A DNA stretch of 8,570 bases, from positions 1 through 8,570 of the forward strand of contig JAEUAC010000222.1 in the NCBI GenBank assembly GCA_019695455.1, given 5' to 3'. The notes beneath the pieces were generated by a model, which saw nothing but the letters and a program-made list of their open reading frames with translations, did no database searches and was not told where the DNA came from. Below, one piece after another: positions 6,216 through 8,570 of the stretch. This DNA comes from Methylorubrum extorquens (GTDB taxonomy: Bacteria; Pseudomonadota; Alphaproteobacteria; Rhizobiales; Beijerinckiaceae). The position numbers and the translations under genes are program-made. The stretch's first letter is position 1; each line of letters opens with the position of its first letter.

Positions 6216-6992
6216 ATGGCAACGGCACAGCAGACCCTCGCACCCAGGCCCGCCGCCGGCGCGCCCATCGTCGAGCTCTCCGGCGTCAACAAGTGGTACG
6301 GCGAGTTCCACGTGCTGCGCGACATCAACCTGACGGTCGGCAAGGGCGAGCGCATCGTGATCTGCGGGCCCTCGGGCTCCGGCAAGTCCACGATGATCCG
6401 CTGCATCAACCGGCTGGAGGAGCACCAGAAGGGCCGCATCGTCGTCGACGGCACGGAGCTCACCAACGACCTCAAGAAGATCGACGAGATCCGCCGCGAG
6501 GTCGGCATGGTGTTCCAGCACTTCAACCTGTTCCCGCACCTCACCATCCTCGAGAACTGCACGCTCGCGCCGATCTGGGTGAAGAAGATGCCCAAGAAGC
6601 AGGCGGAGGAGGTCGCCATGACCTACCTGAAGCGCGTCAAGATCCCGGAACAGGCCAACAAGTATCCAGGCCAGCTCTCCGGCGGGCAGCAGCAGCGCGT
6701 CGCCATCGCGCGCTCCCTCTGCATGAGCCCGAAGATCATGCTGTTCGACGAGCCGACCTCGGCGCTCGACCCGGAGATGGTCAAGGAGGTGCTCGACACC
6801 ATGGTCGGCCTCGCCGACGAGGGCATGACCATGCTCTGCGTGACGCACGAGATGGGCTTCGCCCGTCAGGTCGCCAACCGCGTCATCTTCATGGATGCCG
6901 GCCAGATCGTCGAGATGAACGAGCCGAACGAGTTCTTCAAGAACCCGCAGCACGAGCGCACCCGCCTCTTCCTCAGCCAGATCCTCCACTGA
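6216..6992 (+). CDS. aapP: General L-amino acid ABC transporter ATP-binding protein AapP
   Basis: ATPase of 258 residues that sits on the cytoplasmic face of AapQM and drives import. All nucleotide-binding motifs are intact and in order: Walker A GPSGSGKST (51-59), Q-loop Gln101 in VFQHFNLFPH, ABC signature LSGGQQQR (154-161), Walker B IMLFDEP (174-180), D-loop SALD (182-185) and switch His211 in VTHEMGFA. The polar amino acid subfamily hallmarks (QHFNLFPHLT, ALDPEMVKEVLD, THEMGFARQVA) are clear, and the length is standard for GlnQ/AapP proteins. The first 17 residues are a variable Ala/Pro-rich tail before the domain. ATG 6216 lies 4 nt after the aapM stop, with only a weak GGCGG at about 6204-6208, so translation is probably coupled to aapM. 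Its stop is 23 nt before the next gene. Confidence 0.96.
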   Translation: MATAQQTLAPRPAAGAPIVELSGVNKWYGEFHVLRDINLTVGKGERIVICGPSGSGKSTMIRCINRLEEHQKGRIVVDGTELTNDLKKIDEIRREVGMVFQHFNLFPHLTILENCTLAPIWVKKMPKKQAEEVAMTYLKRVKIPEQANKYPGQLSGGQQQRVAIARSLCMSPKIMLFDEPTSALDPEMVKEVLDTMVGLADEGMTMLCVTHEMGFARQVANRVIFMDAGQIVEMNEPNEFFKNPQHERTRLFLSQILH

Positions 6993-7015
6993 GCCGGACG
7001 GGCGCTCCGCCGGCC

Positions 7016-7786
7016 ATGCGGATCGCCGTCATCGCCGACATCCACGGCAACCGGCCGGCGCTCGACGCCGTCCTGGCCGATCTCGCGGCGCGCGGCGGGG
7101 CGGCGCTGGTGGTCGATCTCGGCGATGGCGTCTCCGGCCCGCTCTGGCCGGCGGAGACGCTGGAGCGGCTGCGCGACCTCGACGCCGTCACGGTGCGGGG
7201 CAACCACGACCGGGCCGTGGCGGCCGGCCCGCCGGCCGAACTCGGGCCCTCCGACCGGTTCGCCTGGGACGCCCTCACGCCGGCCGAGCGGTCCGGGCTC
7301 GGGGCGCTGCCCGCCACCGCCGAGCCGGTGCCGGGCCTTCTCGCCTGCCACGGCACGCCCGCGGACGACGAGACCTACCTTCTCGACCACGTCGCGGGCG
7401 GACGGCTCGCCGCCTCGGATCCGGCCGCGATCGCGGCGGCCCTGCGTCCCGCGGCGGCGCTCGGCCGGGTAAGCCGCGCGACCCGCGTCGTGCTCTGCGG
7501 CCACAGCCACCGGCCGGCCGTCGTCGCGCTGCCGGGCGGGCCGCTCGTCCTCAACCCCGGCAGCGTCGGCTGCCCGGCCTATCGCGACCCGTCCGGGCCC
7601 GCGCACGTCTCGGAGGCCGGCGCGCCGCATGCCCGCTACGCCCTGCTCGACCTGCCGCCGGAGGGGCCGGCCTCCGTCGCGCTCCTGGCCGTGTCCTATG
7701 CCTGGGAGGAGGCGGCCCGCCGGGCGGAGGCGAACGGCCGGCCGGACTGGGCCCGCGCGCTCCGCACCGGCTTCATGGACGGCTGA
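7016..7786 (+). CDS. Calcineurin-like metallophosphoesterase (YfcE-type family)
   Basis: Predicted cytoplasmic dimetal phosphodiesterase of 256 residues. The metal-binding motifs are complete and in the normal order: Asp8-x-His10 in IADIHGN (6-12), GD at 36-37 in VDLGDGVSGP, GNHD at 62-65, His112 in ACHGTP, and GHSH at 162-165, followed by the LNPGSVGCP signature (179-187). This layout matches the small YfcE/MJ0936-like phosphodiesterases. Members hydrolyse model phosphodiesters, and the natural substrate is usually unknown; none can be named here. A C-terminal part (205-256) after the core is rich in Ala and Arg. The ATG is fixed by the family start MRIAVIADIHGN, although no good Shine-Dalgarno is visible. 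It follows aapP by 23 nt on the same strand without a terminator-like stem, so it may be read through from the aap promoter. It converges with the next gene, with 21 nt between the stops. Confidence 0.88.
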   Translation: MRIAVIADIHGNRPALDAVLADLAARGGAALVVDLGDGVSGPLWPAETLERLRDLDAVTVRGNHDRAVAAGPPAELGPSDRFAWDALTPAERSGLGALPATAEPVPGLLACHGTPADDETYLLDHVAGGRLAASDPAAIAAALRPAAALGRVSRATRVVLCGHSHRPAVVALPGGPLVLNPGSVGCPAYRDPSGPAHVSEAGAPHARYALLDLPPEGPASVALLAVSYAWEEAARRAEANGRPDWARALRTGFMDG

Positions 7787-7807
7787 CGGGGCCGGGCCGG
7801 CCTCGCC

Positions 7808-8185
7808 CTATTGCAGCGTCGTCTCGTCGATCCGGAGGCGGCGGCCCCAGGCATCGAAGAAGTGGCCTTCGTTGAGGACGAGGCGGTCCTCCTCCAGCCG
7901 GAGCTCGAGGTCGCGCAGCGCGATGCGGGCGAGGGCGTTCGGGAGCGGGTCGCCGGCCGCGTCCCGGCGGGGAAAGAAGGCCGCCCCGTCCCAGGTCTGG
8001 CCGGAGCCGGCGAAGAGCCGGACGAGCTCCGCCCAGGTCACCTCCGTCCCGATCACGTTGACGAAGGTCGAGGCGACCGGGTTCGCGCTCGTCTCGTCGA
8101 TCGCGACCAGCACGACCAGCGCCGTGAACGCCCCGTCCTCCTCGTAGTCCCGCCGCAGCCAGGCGTCGAAGTCAGTAATCGACAC
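7808..8185 (-). CDS. Unassigned 125-residue protein
   Basis: A family was not recognised. The frame starts at a GTG (8185), preceded by GGAG (8193-8196) with a 7-nt gap, and ends in TAG at 7808. The protein begins MSITDFDAWLRRDYEEDGAF and is acidic. Its first half has a hydrophobic core (TALVVLVAIDE, 21-31; STFVNVIGTEVTWAELVRLF, 39-58). The second half mixes charged and hydrophobic residues (ALRDLELRLEEDRLVLNEGHFF, 89-110) in a pattern suggesting beta strands. There is no signal peptide and no convincing transmembrane span. A small soluble cytoplasmic protein is likely. The start overlaps the end of the upstream gene by 14 nt, so the two are probably co-transcribed and translationally coupled. 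That makes a functional pair plausible, but its nature is unknown. Confidence 0.7.
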   Translation of the reverse strand: MSITDFDAWLRRDYEEDGAFTALVVLVAIDETSANPVASTFVNVIGTEVTWAELVRLFAGSGQTWDGAAFFPRRDAAGDPLPNALARIALRDLELRLEEDRLVLNEGHFFDAWGRRLRIDETTLQ

Positions 8186-8570
8186 GCGGGGTCTCCGGCA
8201 TCGGGTTGTCGAACAGGATCCAGAACGACGTGCCGGTGCGCGCCGCATAGGCCCGCTCGAAGGCGTCGAGCGCCGCCTCGACGGTCGGAGGGACCTCGCC
8301 CGGACCGTCGGCCCCGCCGCCGTCCCGCGCCGGGGTGGGGCCGTCCGCCGCAGCCTCGGTCCCCGCGCGCCAGATCGCGCCGCAGACGGGCGCGAACAGC
8401 GCCGCGACCTGGCCGTGCGGGCTCGCCGGATCGGCATCCCAGCCGAAGCGGGCCTGGAGCGAGGCGATGCCGCGCGCCTCGGCCTCGCGGGCATCCGCGG
8501 CCGGCGCGACCGTCTCGGCGAGGCCGGCCGCGAGGTTCCGCCGCCGGTACGCGACCGCGCGCGCGTCGGC
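8172..8570 (-). CDS. Unassigned protein, C-terminal 132 residues (N-terminus off right edge)
   Basis: No start codon is in the window, but the minus-strand frame from 8570 is open to the TGA at 8172-8174 and reads like a protein. It has an Ala/Arg/Glu-rich probable helix (residues 1-40 of the visible part), a segment ARFGWDADPASPHGQVAALF (40-59), a Gly/Pro/Ala/Asp-rich linker (72-95), and an ordered tail with VEAALDAFERAYAARTG (97-113) and FWILFDNPMPETPRVDY (116-132). No family was recognised. It overlaps the next gene's GTG by 14 nt and carries that gene's ribosome site inside its last codons, which supports both frames being real. A competing minus-strand frame across 8172-8494 is Arg/Ser/Pro-rich and looks like a shadow. 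Confidence 0.62.
   Translation of the reverse strand, partial: ADARAVAYRRRNLAAGLAETVAPAADAREAEARGIASLQARFGWDADPASPHGQVAALFAPVCGAIWRAGTEAAADGPTPARDGGGADGPGEVPPTVEAALDAFERAYAARTGTSFWILFDNPMPETPRVDY
8193..8196 (-). promoter_or_regulatory. Ribosome binding site deciding the GTG start at 8185
   Basis: On the minus strand GGAG lies 7 nt before GTG 8185 and inside the last codons of the upstream gene. It fixes the start of the 125-residue protein, whose frame is open further upstream but only with Arg/Pro-rich shadow sequence. Confidence 0.6.

Noticed and set aside
6171..7630. Minus-strand open frames across aapP and the phosphoesterase
   Set aside because: They are shadows of two genes with complete catalytic motifs on the plus strand.
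7787..7807. Bidirectional terminator between the converging genes
   Set aside because: The 21-nt gap is GC-rich with short self-complementary GGCCGG pieces, but there is no clean long stem and no T-run.

Overview
The window is 8.57 kb of very GC-rich DNA with dense, short-gapped genes and strong G/C third-position bias. It looks like chromosome from an alphaproteobacterium, most likely the order Hyphomicrobiales (Rhizobiales). The general L-amino acid permease (Aap) gene set and the protein style fit Methylobacterium-like relatives, but the genus is an inference. No rRNA, tRNA, CRISPR array, insertion sequence or phage gene was seen. No gene-free stretch exceeds about 230 bases.

Layout, left to right. 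(1) 1-870, minus strand: the N-terminal three quarters of an FMN-dependent L-lactate dehydrogenase-like alpha-hydroxy-acid dehydrogenase, running off the left edge. (2) 972-1201, plus strand: a collapsed BrnT/BrnA toxin-antitoxin locus. The first ~29 codons of a BrnT-like toxin run, in a different frame, into the last ~47 codons of a BrnA-like antitoxin. (3) 1206-2393, minus strand: a MetC-type PLP enzyme (cystathionine beta-lyase family). (4) 2394-2619: a divergent control region with a tandem 17/18-bp repeat, an 8-bp inverted repeat and candidate promoters on both strands. (5) 2620-6992, plus strand: aapJ-aapQ-aapM-aapP, a complete ABC importer for L-amino acids. Three GC hairpins lie between aapJ and aapQ. 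(6) 7016-7786, plus strand: a calcineurin-like metallophosphoesterase 23 nt after aapP. (7) 7808-8570, minus strand: two overlapping genes of unknown function, the upstream one cut by the right edge.

How the genes fit together: AapJ would capture amino acids in the periplasm, AapQ and AapM form the channel, and AapP powers it. MetC, divergent from aapJ, would process cystathionine or related sulfur amino acids. The shared control region leaves room for joint regulation, but nothing in the sequence identifies a regulator. The aap operon and its neighbours are ordinary housekeeping or nutrient genes. I see no convincing evidence of a wholly new system. The least routine items are the decayed brnTA fusion, the repeat-rich metC/aapJ control region, the triple-hairpin intercistronic segment and the unassigned gene pair at the right edge.
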